64,000 nt of DNA from Pontibacterium granulatum (GTDB lineage: Bacteria > Pseudomonadota > Gammaproteobacteria > Pseudomonadales > Balneatricaceae), in contig NZ_JASBRH010000017.1 of the NCBI RefSeq assembly GCF_029961155.1, positions 17,732 to 81,731 of the forward strand. The letters run 5' to 3'. The translations under genes and the position numbers were made by a program. Below the pieces are notes generated by a model. It saw nothing but the letters and a program-made list of their open reading frames with translations. It did no database searches and was not told the origin of the DNA. Of the stretch, positions 49,061 through 58,393 are shown piece by piece; the first letter of the stretch is position 1; each line of letters begins with the position of its first letter.

Positions 49061-49090
49061 CCCGGCCGCGCAATGATGAACGCGGCCGGG
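49061..49090 (-). terminator. Hairpin terminator after the OmpA-like gene
   Basis: CCCGGCCGCG/CGCGGCCGGG, a perfect 10-bp GC stem with a 10-base loop, 10 bases beyond the stop codon at 49101. On the minus strand a T tract (TTTTTT) follows after nine bases, so it is slightly displaced. Confidence 0.75.
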
Positions 49091-49100
49091 ATATAGGCAA

Positions 49101-49922
49101 TTAGTTGATCACGATAAACTCTACACGGCGGTTCTTAGCGCGCCCTTCGCTCGTAGTGTTTACTGCGATTGGTTCACGCTCACCACGCCCCTCTACTTCA
49201 AGGCGCCGCTCTTCAATCCCTTTACTTACAAGAAAGGCAGCCACAGAGCGAGCACGTCGCCAAGAGAGATCCTGATTGTAAGCATCTTTACCACGACTAT
49301 CGGTATGACCAACAACTCTCACCTGCAAATCAGGATAGCGCTGCATTGTATCCACGACACTACTCAGTACTGACACGGCTTCCGGCTTCAATGTCGCTTT
49401 ATTGCGATCAAAGTACAAACCATCAAGGGTAGGAAGCTCTAAAACGACCTCAGAACACCCATCACAGTCCACCTCCGCATTTGGCGGCGTATTCGGGCAA
49501 CGATCCTTATAATCCAGTACACCATCGCCATCGCTGTCCAGACTGCACCCTTTCACATCGACCGTTGTATTTGGTGGTGTATTCGGGCAGCGATCATCCT
49601 GATTGACGACACCATCGCCATCGTCATCTGCAGAACACCCAACCATATCAACAATTAATCCCGGTGGCGTGGCTGGACATTGGTCGATATCATTCAACAC
49701 ACCATCCTGGTCATGATCATAGGAACACCCAACTGCATCAACTACGAGCCCCGACGGCGTGCTCAGGCAGTGATCATCAGGATCTCGAACACCATCCTCA
49801 TCAGTATCTGGCGCAACGCCCTCTTCTTCAACCCACATACCGATGTGTTGACTCGTTGATGTGCACGCGGACAAAAACAACGTCGCGACCACAAGCAAAG
49901 GAATTAATCTCAATTTAGACAT
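49101..49922 (-). CDS. OmpA-family lipoprotein with thrombospondin type 3 repeats
   Basis: A 273-residue outer-membrane lipoprotein. The lipobox LSAC places the lipidated cysteine at residue 20. Four calcium-type repeats follow (about 38-155), each with D-x-D-x-DG such as DSDGDGVLD, a DxC and a closing GC pair, spaced about 34-36 residues. The C-terminal OmpA domain (about 165-273) has VVGHTDSRGKDAYNQDLSWRR-type peptidoglycan-binding residues. It links outer membrane and murein. Placed next to the SPOR-domain ATPase, it may support the secretion complex. Confidence 0.92.
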   Translation of the reverse strand: MSKLRLIPLLVVATLFLSACTSTSQHIGMWVEEEGVAPDTDEDGVRDPDDHCLSTPSGLVVDAVGCSYDHDQDGVLNDIDQCPATPPGLIVDMVGCSADDDGDGVVNQDDRCPNTPPNTTVDVKGCSLDSDGDGVLDYKDRCPNTPPNAEVDCDGCSEVVLELPTLDGLYFDRNKATLKPEAVSVLSSVVDTMQRYPDLQVRVVGHTDSRGKDAYNQDLSWRRARSVAAFLVSKGIEERRLEVEGRGEREPIAVNTTSEGRAKNRRVEFIVIN

Positions 49923-50063
49923 TTAAATCGCCCTTAAAAATAATTCGGCATGTTTATTTCAGCTTTTGGCGCCAGATAAGCATAGCTAACGCAAAATATT
50001 AGCCCTAGATTATGTCTGAGACATTACCAAGGTTCAACCAACCAAATACTCAAAACCCAGATA

Positions 50064-51965
50064 CTAATTCAAAACATTAGGAGCAAAAGTAAACTTTATG
50101 CTCGCTATTGCTTTTTCAGCCTGCTCTCGAGTTTCAAATGGACCGCCATAGATTCGATAAAGTATTCCTTTAGGCAAATCAACACTTATAACAGAAGCGT
50201 CAAACCCTTTTTTTTGTAGATAGGACCTATTCTTTTGTGAAGTCACGGGGCCAGTTGTACTGCGAAAATAGAAGTAATATCCAGCATCACCTAACTGCAC
50301 GACGAGCTTCTTCGGAGAGATAGCAGGTATCCATACTTTTGTACCCGCAGCAATGGCGTCAAAACTTTTCAATTGGGGGTTAGTTTGCCGAAGAATATCC
50401 TGAACACTATCATTCCAGGAGCCAAACACCCGCCTCGCCAACTGGCTCAAGGAAAGCTTATCCGGTATTTTTTTCCACTCCCCCTCATCCTGACCAGAAA
50501 ATGGAAACGGCAGATACCCTGCTGCTGAATATGATCGCTCAGCAGCGCTAGCCACCTCATGCATTAATGATGACCTATCTTCTGGCACATGCGCTATCTC
50601 GAGGGGACGAACCTTTGGCATAACACCCTCGGTAGCAGCGAGCACGGGAATAGTCACATCATCCTCTGCCACCTCTCCTTTCTTTGCATGATCACCTTGT
50701 CGACCGGGCCGAATGTTCTCCACCGCCTCCCCATCAGACAACAATTGATAGATAACAGGTACACTTGGCCCAGAACGTTCAGCCGCGGATACTTGCTCAA
50801 GGGGCACCTTAACGTCCGACCGAACTTCCGAAGGCAGTACCGCCTTCGTCTCAGCGCTTCGTATCAGAGTTTCCCCACCGACGAAACCACTCCGCTTTAA
50901 ATCAGATAGCAAATAACCCGATACTCCAAGAAAAACCCCACCAACAACAACCGCAACGACCACACCAAAGCGAGCATTCAAACCTCGCCGTTGACCGTAA
51001 TACGCGACCTCATCTTTGGGATTACTTAGAGCATCCACATGCTTGTCAGGCGGCAGTGTTGCGGCACGTTCAACACCTGCCAATTCGCGCCTTATCGGCG
51101 ACCGTTCCATCTGCGACACCGGCTGCTGTGCTGGAATAGCAACCCCGGGCACCCGATTTTCACGTGCCTGTCCAAGCAGGACGGCCTCGCGCACAATATC
51201 AGAGTCTATCGAACGCAAACCACGCTCATAACCAATCAATAGCGCCCGCTCACACAGCAGGTCTATTTCTCTAGGATTACCGCATGACGCCTCAAAAAGC
51301 TCTGATACAGCTCCATTTGTAAAAAGATCCAAAGACCCACCGGACTCACTGACCCTGCAGCTTATGTAAGCAGCCGCCTCGGCTTCAGACAGTCTTTTTA
51401 GCTCCAGATGCAGATGAATACGGCTTTCCAGAGTTTTTAGAGAATCACAGCCTAAGCGCGTTTTGAGAGACTCACCGCCAAACAGCACGACCTGCAACAG
51501 CTTGTGTTGGGGAGTCGCAATACCAGACAACACCCCAAGTCCTGCCAGGACTTCATCAGAGAGACGTTCAGCATTATCAACTAAAACAACGAGCTTCCGC
51601 CCCTCCTGACTCAACTCCACCAGGCGCCCGCGAATCCTATCCACAAGGTCATTCAACCCCATTCCGTCCCTGGCGCTATCCAGCAAAGCGGCAATAGAGG
51701 CAACAACTTCGGAGATACCTGCGTCATGATCATCAATGATCAATACCGACAGCTGCTCATCTTCAAGGACACCTCTTAAAGAACGATACAGAGTAGACTT
51801 ACCACAACCCTGCTCCCCGGTGACCAAAAACATGCCCATACCCTCTTTGACACCATGGGTCAAAGTTGCCAAGCTGTAGCGATATTGCGCCCCCGGAAAC
51901 ACAACCTCCGGTTTCGAATTAGCACCAAACGGAGCGCTAGCAAGACAATAGAAATCTAAATACAT
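50064..51965 (-). CDS. ExeA/GspA-like ATPase with periplasmic LysM-like and SPOR domains
   Basis: A 633-residue bitopic protein. It begins MYLDFYCLASAPF, the ExeA-type start. The cytoplasmic AAA domain has Walker A GEQGCGKST at residues 50-58 and Walker B KLVVLVDNAE near 138. One membrane segment lies near 330-352 (VVVAVVVGGVFLGVSGYLL). The periplasmic part is long and variable, then has a LysM-like module (LSQLARRVFGSWNDSV, near 500) and a C-terminal SPOR-like domain (RIYGGPFETREQAEKA) that should bind peptidoglycan. GspA of type II secretion has the same logic of ATPase joined to murein binding. A scaffold or gate role for polysaccharide export is inferred. Confidence 0.85.
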   Translation of the reverse strand: MYLDFYCLASAPFGANSKPEVVFPGAQYRYSLATLTHGVKEGMGMFLVTGEQGCGKSTLYRSLRGVLEDEQLSVLIIDDHDAGISEVVASIAALLDSARDGMGLNDLVDRIRGRLVELSQEGRKLVVLVDNAERLSDEVLAGLGVLSGIATPQHKLLQVVLFGGESLKTRLGCDSLKTLESRIHLHLELKRLSEAEAAAYISCRVSESGGSLDLFTNGAVSELFEASCGNPREIDLLCERALLIGYERGLRSIDSDIVREAVLLGQARENRVPGVAIPAQQPVSQMERSPIRRELAGVERAATLPPDKHVDALSNPKDEVAYYGQRRGLNARFGVVVAVVVGGVFLGVSGYLLSDLKRSGFVGGETLIRSAETKAVLPSEVRSDVKVPLEQVSAAERSGPSVPVIYQLLSDGEAVENIRPGRQGDHAKKGEVAEDDVTIPVLAATEGVMPKVRPLEIAHVPEDRSSLMHEVASAAERSYSAAGYLPFPFSGQDEGEWKKIPDKLSLSQLARRVFGSWNDSVQDILRQTNPQLKSFDAIAAGTKVWIPAISPKKLVVQLGDAGYYFYFRSTTGPVTSQKNRSYLQKKGFDASVISVDLPKGILYRIYGGPFETREQAEKAIASIKFTFAPNVLN

Positions 51966-52339
51966 AAGCTCATATTCTTCTGAAGCAGCACTGTTTCATT
52001 TCCTTGGCATAACCTGTTACTGCAATCGAAATCCCTCACTTTGTAGAGTGATTCAGAGAAATCCCATTGCCCGGACTCAAAGGGACAAATTTATCTGAAC
52101 ACTTTCACTCACCTGCCTTCCACACACCACAAATCCGCCTATCGGCTTGATACAATCCAGCCCTTGATAAGCCTGATATTGAAGAGGGATGTTTGGCGAG
52201 CCCCACTGCGAAGAAATCGACCATGACCAAAAAGCGCAGGAAGAACAAACCCGCTTCCAACACTGAGACAAATTGACCTGAAGCCTACCCTGAACAACCA
52301 CTATCCGCGCAAGCAATCCCCATACAGGCCAGACAACAA
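51966..52339. other. Intergenic stretch between the epimerase and SPOR-ATPase genes
   Basis: About 370 bases without a supported gene. A frame of 88 codons covers much of it but lacks a ribosome binding site, is unusually rich in Trp and Cys, and is judged spurious. No clear hairpin or repeat was seen. Confidence 0.5.
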
Positions 52340-53347
52340 TCAAACCTTATAATATTCTTTATACCAATCAACAAAATTACGAATACCCGTTTCAACCGTG
52401 GTGTTCGGCTGATAGCCCGTGTCGCGCATCAAGTCGGATACATCAGCATAGGTATCCGGCACGTCTCCCGGCTGCATAGGAAGCAAATTTTTCTGCGCCT
52501 TGATACCCAGACACTCCTCCAGCACCTCAATGTAGCGCATCAACTCGACCGGTTCATTATTCCCTATGTTGTATATCTTATAGGGCGCATAACTGCTGGC
52601 AGGCTCAGGATTTTCACTGTCCCAGTCAGCACGCCCCTCAGGAACACGATCAAGAACACGGACAATCCCTTCGACAATATCATCAATGTACGTAAAGTCC
52701 CGACGATGATGACCGTAATTGAATACATCAATTGCTTCGCCGGCGACAATTTTATTTGTAAACCCTAAGAGGGCCATATCCGGCCTACCCCACGGGCCAT
52801 ACACGGTAAAAAAGCGCAAACCAGTGCTTGGGAGCTGGAAAAGGGAGCTATACGTATGCGCCATCAGCTCATTGGCTTTCTTACTGGCTGCGTACAAACT
52901 CATTGGGTGGTCAACGTTATGGTTTACTGAAAATGGCATCGCCGTATTCGCACCATAAACCGAGCTACTCGAGGCGTACACAAGATGCTCCACACCGAAG
53001 TGCCGACACCCCTCAAGAATATTGCCAAATCCGACTATATTGGTATCAATGTAGGCACCTGGGTTTTCCAACGAATACCGAACCCCAGGCTGTGCAGCCA
53101 AGTTAACAACACGCTGCGGCCTGTGTGCTTCGAACACTTCATTCATGCCTTGACGATCTGCTATATCCATCCTCAGGAAAGTGAAGTTATCGTTCGCCTT
53201 AACCCTTTCTAAGCGAGCTTCTTTTAGGCTAACCTCATAATAATCATTGAGGTTATCAATACCCACGACTTCGTCACCCCGTTCAAGCAACCGAATAGCC
53301 ACTGCAGAACCAATAAACCCAGCTACACCCGTAACAAGCACTTTCAT
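52340..53347 (-). CDS. UDP-glucuronate 4-epimerase (NAD-dependent, SDR)
   Basis: A 335-residue extended short-chain dehydrogenase. The NAD site is [12 protein letters not shown], the catalytic set is SSSSVYG near residue 127 and YAASKKANE near 152, and [15 protein letters not shown] near 180 with [12 protein letters not shown] near 208 is the signature of the glucuronate 4-epimerase (CapI/LpsL/WbpP-like) group. It would make UDP-galacturonate, implying an acidic polymer. No UDP-glucose dehydrogenase is seen in the window, so UDP-glucuronate must come from elsewhere. Confidence 0.92.
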   Translation of the reverse strand: MKVLVTGVAGFIGSAVAIRLLERGDEVVGIDNLNDYYEVSLKEARLERVKANDNFTFLRMDIADRQGMNEVFEAHRPQRVVNLAAQPGVRYSLENPGAYIDTNIVGFGNILEGCRHFGVEHLVYASSSSVYGANTAMPFSVNHNVDHPMSLYAASKKANELMAHTYSSLFQLPSTGLRFFTVYGPWGRPDMALLGFTNKIVAGEAIDVFNYGHHRRDFTYIDDIVEGIVRVLDRVPEGRADWDSENPEPASSYAPYKIYNIGNNEPVELMRYIEVLEECLGIKAQKNLLPMQPGDVPDTYADVSDLMRDTGYQPNTTVETGIRNFVDWYKEYYKV

Positions 53348-53547
53348 TAGAAAACCACACCTACCTAACTGAAAAGAAGAATCATTTCATATTGAAATAC
53401 GAGTATATTTCCATTTTCACGACTTTTTTATGAAAACCACATGCAGACAAAGTAACTATCTCGGAAAGGAACTAAAAAACATTTAATTAAAATCCCGACC
53501 AAAACCGTCAAAAAAGTAAAAGGCCACTTACAAAAAACCAAAAACTT

Positions 53548-54708
53548 TTATTTTGAAACCGCATGAGTCCATGCACTCCAGCCTACGTTCTTCCCTGGCT
53601 TAGTTGAGACTGGCGCCCAAAAAGAGCTACCGTAGTAATAATTAATAATATGAGGCATCCAGGTATCGTCCCCAACGGCCGGATAGTTCGCCACCTCATT
53701 CAGCCACCGAAAAGCCCGGAGTAATGCCTGATCCTCCCACTCCCAAACCGGGTACCCCATTCGATGCAAGATAACAGCCTGAGCAACAGCGCCCTGTAAA
53801 GCCGAGTAAACATAGTTTTCTTGAGGCGGCGGCCACGAAAACGAACCAGACCGTCGCTGATCATCAGGAAGCACGCCGTCTACCGACAAACCGTTTTTCG
53901 TTGCACCGGCTGGATTGATACCCACAGGACTGGAAGGATCAGACTGCCAGTCCTTAGCCTTGAATCGAAACCCACTGTATGCGTCACGATCACCTAACCA
54001 CCCTTTAAAAACCTGCGCTGCCCTTTTGATCTCGTCCTTATCGCCCAGATAAGCCGCTATAGCCAAACGACTGGCTCCCGCAAAAGTCCCCCAGTTATTG
54101 GGGCGCACTTCGTGCGTTGAGCGCAGCGTTTTTCCAGACAAAGATTTGGTTAAGCTCTGAGCCAGCCACCTCCTGAACCTTGCATCTTTATCTTTATCTT
54201 TAGAAAGCTTTACTAAATCCGCGGCCAATACATAGGCTATAAGCTCCTTCCCGAAATCGAGCGTACGCCCTCCCTCTTCAGTACCAATCGCAAGCATACA
54301 GGCAGAAATGACCTCATCTCTGTACCGCTCCTCCCCTGTCCGTGCGTACACCAGGGCTTTAGCCAACACCATTACATTAGTGGGATCATTTTGATTGGAC
54401 AGATCGGGAAGGCCCATCGGCTGATTGGCCGCTGCTTTCACCTCATCCCAAGCCACACCGGCCACAGGCAACGCCTTCAAGCGCTCAGATGAGATCCAAA
54501 TATAGTCCCCGGGAATCGTTGGCAAGAGCGCCGATTCATCCGCCCCTGCGCTCGCCTGACTTTCGTAAACATCCTTGATAACAGTGTTTTGTGCGGACGA
54601 CTCTTGGATGGATACCTTACTATGCTGAGACTCCACCATTAAGAGAACTACAAAAAGGCCTAGTAAACCGACCAAAATAAGCCCTCTAATTAACACCTTA
54701 AAGCCCAT
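53548..54708 (-). CDS. Alginate-lyase-superfamily protein with N-terminal signal anchor
   Basis: A 386-residue protein. A hydrophobic segment (LIRGLILVGLLGLFVVLLMV) directs it to the periplasm, possibly as an anchor. The rest is an all-helical toroid-like domain: LAKALVYARTGEERYRDEV near residue 120, the key EVRPNNWGTFAGASRLAIAAYLG region near 201 (asparagine pair and tryptophan where alginate lyases have NNHS or NNHG), and NYVYSALQGAVAQAVILHRMG near 305. It resembles PL5-type alginate lyases, which trim or free polymer in the periplasm. The replaced histidine leaves catalysis uncertain. Confidence 0.78.
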   Translation of the reverse strand: MGFKVLIRGLILVGLLGLFVVLLMVESQHSKVSIQESSAQNTVIKDVYESQASAGADESALLPTIPGDYIWISSERLKALPVAGVAWDEVKAAANQPMGLPDLSNQNDPTNVMVLAKALVYARTGEERYRDEVISACMLAIGTEEGGRTLDFGKELIAYVLAADLVKLSKDKDKDARFRRWLAQSLTKSLSGKTLRSTHEVRPNNWGTFAGASRLAIAAYLGDKDEIKRAAQVFKGWLGDRDAYSGFRFKAKDWQSDPSSPVGINPAGATKNGLSVDGVLPDDQRRSGSFSWPPPQENYVYSALQGAVAQAVILHRMGYPVWEWEDQALLRAFRWLNEVANYPAVGDDTWMPHIINYYYGSSFWAPVSTKPGKNVGWSAWTHAVSK

Positions 54709-55103
54709 CTACAAGCCTCGAATAACAATAAAATCGTTTGAGCAACCAAGTTTGTCTCACGTCAACATCTCTTGTCCACAAAGATATGCAATCCAATGAC
54801 CTGAAACAAAAATTAAACCTACAAGTTATTAGAGAAAATAACCTTCCCTAAAATGAAACCAGAAAATTGGTAATACCTGAAAATACAAAAACATATGACC
54901 ATGATCACAAAACCTTAAAGTCCACTGCATAAGATATTGAGCGAATTGACAGCTATGAGGAATACGTTTAACCTCGCTTTTCTCGGCCATAGCGCTTATA
55001 GGAAGGCGAATCCCTACAGGTTCTTATATTTCACTTTATTTACATACCCCGTACGTCGGATTTGCTTAGATTTGTAGCTGGAAGTCCATTAAAGAAGGCA
55101 GAC
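54709..55103. promoter_or_regulatory. Divergent promoter region of the polysaccharide locus
   Basis: About 395 AT-rich bases between the lyase-like gene (minus) and the ATPase gene (plus). A perfect -35 hexamer TTGACA lies at 54946-54951 on the plus strand; the hexamer 17 bases later, TAACCT, is a poor -10, so an activator may be needed. No JUMPstart/ops element was found. No gene is supported in the stretch. Confidence 0.4.
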
Positions 55104-56297
55104 GTGTATAACGTATACCACACAATGACCAAAGAGCCGTTTCTGAATAAAACGACACCGGAGCTCTTTTTCGAATCCAAGATCCACAAGGGTGCTTGGA
55201 GCTTTTTGAATGCGAGCCTCAAATCGGAAGAGCCCGTCGTATTGCTGACGGGTGAGTACGGCACTGGTAAGACCCTTCTTTGCCTCAAGTTGGTTGAAAC
55301 CCTCAAACAGCAGGAACAACCTTATGTATATATCTCCACCCCCATGCAAAGTTACAAAGAGGCGTTAAGAGGTATATGCAAGTCACTCCACATCGAGGCG
55401 ACCTCTGAAGACAGCGAAGACTCACTGCATCGGTTAATTTACGCTTTCTTTGAGCGCAACCCGGATCATACCCTAATCTTGCTCTTAGATGATGCGCAGG
55501 AACACAATTCAAAAGCGCTCAATAAAGTTCGGATGCTGGTCAACTACAACGTGGAAGGTCGCAACCCGATCAGGCTTTTCCTGGTCGGCAGTCCTGCGTT
55601 TGTTAAGAGACTTCAGGCGCCCGACCTAGAGCCCCTGGATCAGCGTATCAAGCGCCGCTACAGCATGACCGGGCTCAACTTTATTGAAACCAAAGAATAC
55701 ATATACTTTCGTTTGCTGGAAGCAGGCGCCACCGGCTCACCTTTTTTCCCGGACGACACTATTCAGAGCATCGTAAGCATCACCAACGGGATACCAAGAC
55801 GCATTAACAATATCTGTGACATGTGTCTACAGATAGCTACCACCGGCGGCATCGACACAATCAAAAGCCATGTCGTAAATGAAGCTGTTACATACCTAGG
55901 CTGGCAGTTAAACTCAGTCCCGTTGCCGGACAATGCAACAGCGTCCCCTTCAGTATCAATGGGCACGCTTTTAACCAGCTCGGGAACCCGTGTTCAAACG
56001 CCGATGAATCCCCCCCTCTCGACGGCCCATCCGCAGATATCACCGCCGACCGATCGTAGGAGTGGACACTTCATCACACCCGATGAACACGACTGGACTA
56101 TCGAACAGCAATCTAATTCACAAGACACATACAATACAGGCCTTTATCAAGAAGAGTCTCAAGAGCAGCAGCGAGACCTCCCTGTATGGGCCTGGCGAAC
56201 CGCGGTTTTTTTGTTAATAATCGCGTGTATTGTAGTGTTTTTTATACGAGACATTGATGCTTCGGCACTGGTTCAGCAATTGCTAAATCAGCAATAG
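55104..56297 (+). CDS. ExeA-like ATPase with C-terminal membrane anchor
   Basis: About 397 residues, starting with GTG 55104, preceded by GAAGG. With this start, Walker A (GEYGTGKTL) falls at residues 50-58, exactly as in the paralogue at 50064, and the first residues YNVYHTMTKEPF align with its YLDFYCLASAPF. Walker B is TLILLLDDAQEH. A linker rich in Pro, Ser and Thr leads to one C-terminal membrane segment (VFLLIIACIVVFFI). It lacks the periplasmic LysM and SPOR parts. Similar ATPases mark exosortase-linked polysaccharide loci. First gene of the plus-strand operon, 13 bases before the kinase gene. Confidence 0.88.
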   Translation: MYNVYHTMTKEPFLNKTTPELFFESKIHKGAWSFLNASLKSEEPVVLLTGEYGTGKTLLCLKLVETLKQQEQPYVYISTPMQSYKEALRGICKSLHIEATSEDSEDSLHRLIYAFFERNPDHTLILLLDDAQEHNSKALNKVRMLVNYNVEGRNPIRLFLVGSPAFVKRLQAPDLEPLDQRIKRRYSMTGLNFIETKEYIYFRLLEAGATGSPFFPDDTIQSIVSITNGIPRRINNICDMCLQIATTGGIDTIKSHVVNEAVTYLGWQLNSVPLPDNATASPSVSMGTLLTSSGTRVQTPMNPPLSTAHPQISPPTDRRSGHFITPDEHDWTIEQQSNSQDTYNTGLYQEESQEQQRDLPVWAWRTAVFLLIIACIVVFFIRDIDASALVQQLLNQQ

Positions 56298-56310
56298 AAA
56301 GACTTTTATC

Positions 56311-57219
56311 ATGGAAAAGGAAACAGAATATACTGGCGCTTACTCAGAGCAGTTTTTGAAACAACGCCAGCGTGATTTAAATGATGCCAACCCGTCCTCA
56401 CATGAGGACTGGCACACTGGACGTATGCACGAAACAGCAAACGAATACGGCAGCGCATCGCCCTCTTCTCTCGACACTGTCGTAACAGTGGCGCAGGACC
56501 AGGAATCCAGCCAAAGTTCAGAGCACCCTCAAATGACTCCAAAAACGCCGCTGGAAGCCAGAGCGCCGCGAGCTGGATTGAACAGCAAAGCTGAAAGGCA
56601 GTTAAATGCTAATTCGCGTGAATTAAGCATGATAGAGGGCAACCTGGGCCACGCACAGACACTGTTTGTCACCAGCTGCTTCGACGGCGAAGGAAAAACC
56701 ACTGCTGCGCTAAACGCGGCGTTCGGACTGGCGGTTGGTGGTGCAGAACGCGTACTGCTAGTAGACGGCAACCTCACAAAATCACGCATGCACGAGATAT
56801 TTTCTACGAGTGCCGGGCCCGGATTAAGTGATGTTCTCGCTGGTAAAATAGCGATTGAGGACACCCTTCATCCGACCAACTACAAGGGCCTGGACTTTAT
56901 GGCCGCAGGTACTGCACAAAACGAATTAGGGAACAACATTCCCCCAGCAAGAATGAGTGCATTCCTCGACATTATAAAAGATGCATACGATTACGTAGTG
57001 ATTGACGGGACTTCTATCTTTAACTCGTCAGGCCCAACGCGAATGGCCCCTCTTTTTGACGGACTCATACTCGTAGCCGCATGCGAACAAACAAAATGGG
57101 AAGTAGTTCAGAGCGCTGAGGATAAAATTCGCAATTCCGGCGGCAACATTTTGGGTGTCGTACTGAACAAGCGCAAATTCTATATTCCGAAAAAAATCTA
57201 TCAGTGGTTGTCCGGTTAA
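56311..57219 (+). CDS. CpsD/CapB-like tyrosine autokinase, cytoplasmic type
   Basis: A 302-residue P-loop protein. An N-terminal disordered stretch (1-95) precedes the ATPase domain: Walker A SCFDGEGKTT at 122-131, Walker A' VLLVDGN near 148, Walker B YDYVVIDGTS near 227. This is the BY-kinase/MinD fold. It has no membrane segment; its partner would be the Wzz-like protein at 58394, as in two-part CpsC/CpsD systems. The C-terminal tail has only two tyrosines (KFYIPKKIYQWLSG) rather than a tyrosine cluster, so autophosphorylation is uncertain. Confidence 0.87.
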   Translation: MEKETEYTGAYSEQFLKQRQRDLNDANPSSHEDWHTGRMHETANEYGSASPSSLDTVVTVAQDQESSQSSEHPQMTPKTPLEARAPRAGLNSKAERQLNANSRELSMIEGNLGHAQTLFVTSCFDGEGKTTAALNAAFGLAVGGAERVLLVDGNLTKSRMHEIFSTSAGPGLSDVLAGKIAIEDTLHPTNYKGLDFMAAGTAQNELGNNIPPARMSAFLDIIKDAYDYVVIDGTSIFNSSGPTRMAPLFDGLILVAACEQTKWEVVQSAEDKIRNSGGNILGVVLNKRKFYIPKKIYQWLSG

Positions 57220-57243
57220 CCCCGGGATGAGGCAACGCCGAAC

Positions 57244-58308
57244 ATGTACAAAAAGATGAAGGCACTCACAAGGACTTTCCTGACTTTCGCAGTTGTTTGC
57301 GCATTTTTGACAGGCTGCTCAGGCTTTCAAAGTCAGTCGGATGAAGGCAACTTCGATGCCATCGATAAAACCGATGTAATCGACCATACAAAAGGTGACT
57401 CTGGGGAACCTCTGACGACCCTGACAATCACCAACGACTTTCCGGTTTTCAAGGATTACTTCATCGCACCGGGGGATGTATTGGAAGTAGCATTCCACCT
57501 GGAGCGAAAGCTTCTGGATCGTTATCCGATCACGCTTTATCACACGGTGGAAGTCAAATTCGTCAACTTGCCGAACCTTGATCAAACTCAAGATGTTCTT
57601 CCTGATGGCACGATTTCCCTGCCGTACATAGGTAGTTACAGCGTAGTAGGCAAAACGACAGCAGATCTGCAGGCAGAACTGGTAGACGTCTATTCCAAAC
57701 ACCTTCGCTACCCTGAAATTTACGTAACTATCAAAAACTTTAATGCCCGTGTAGAGCAGGTGCGTAAAGACCTGCAGACCGCAAGTCGAGGCTTGAGTAA
57801 GCTGGTTACTGTGCGCCAGGATGGATATGTAAGTTTCCCGATGATTGGCGACTATTACGTGGCGCGCCGAACCATCCAGGATGTCTATGAAGAAATAGCT
57901 GAAGACTATCAAAATTACATCCCAGGCCTGAAATCCAGCCTGTACATGCGTGAACAAACCGGTACTAACGTCTATGTACTAGGTGAGGTAAATACCCCTG
58001 GAGCCTATGAGATCGCGCGTCCAATCAACGTTCTTCAGGCTGTTGCTCGCGCAGGTGGATATACCCGCGAAGGTCAGACCGAGCAGGTCGTAGTTTTCCG
58101 CCGCGATGGCGACCGACTTCATGCACATCGCTTTGATATCAAAGATATGTCCACATTTGGTGCACAGGCAGCGAACTTCTACCTGAGGCCGGAAGATATT
58201 TTGCTGGTACCACGCAACAAGGTTTCCAGCGCAGCACAGCTCATGCGTGAATTTGCTGACATTATGCTCTTCCGTGGATTCAGTGCTGGCATAAGTAAAG
58301 AGCTCTAA
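57244..58308 (+). CDS. Wza-type polysaccharide export lipoprotein
   Basis: A 354-residue outer-membrane secretin-like protein. The lipobox LTGC puts the lipidated cysteine at residue 25. The Poly_export domain contains YFIAPGDVLEVAF near 75, VLPDGTISLPYIGSYSVVGK near 118 and LVTVRQDGYVSFPMIGDYYV near 180. An SLBB domain follows (YVLGEVNTPGAYEI near 245). It should form the octameric export channel. It is 24 bases after the kinase gene and 85 before the Wzz-like gene. Confidence 0.94.
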   Translation: MYKKMKALTRTFLTFAVVCAFLTGCSGFQSQSDEGNFDAIDKTDVIDHTKGDSGEPLTTLTITNDFPVFKDYFIAPGDVLEVAFHLERKLLDRYPITLYHTVEVKFVNLPNLDQTQDVLPDGTISLPYIGSYSVVGKTTADLQAELVDVYSKHLRYPEIYVTIKNFNARVEQVRKDLQTASRGLSKLVTVRQDGYVSFPMIGDYYVARRTIQDVYEEIAEDYQNYIPGLKSSLYMREQTGTNVYVLGEVNTPGAYEIARPINVLQAVARAGGYTREGQTEQVVVFRRDGDRLHAHRFDIKDMSTFGAQAANFYLRPEDILLVPRNKVSSAAQLMREFADIMLFRGFSAGISKEL

Positions 58309-58393
58309 CAGCAATAAAAATACGATACAGGAAACGCTTGCCATAGCAGTACGGCACTGAGCGTTATTGGTAAACAATTAGAGTTAAATCAGA

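Noticed and set aside
49101..49922. Periodic coding repeats considered as a CRISPR-like or DNA repeat array
   Set aside because: The repeats are protein calcium-type repeats in frame within a lipoprotein gene, with variable DNA sequence.
52077..52343. 88-codon frame after the epimerase gene
   Set aside because: No ribosome binding site, odd composition with many Trp and Cys, no resemblance to a known family.
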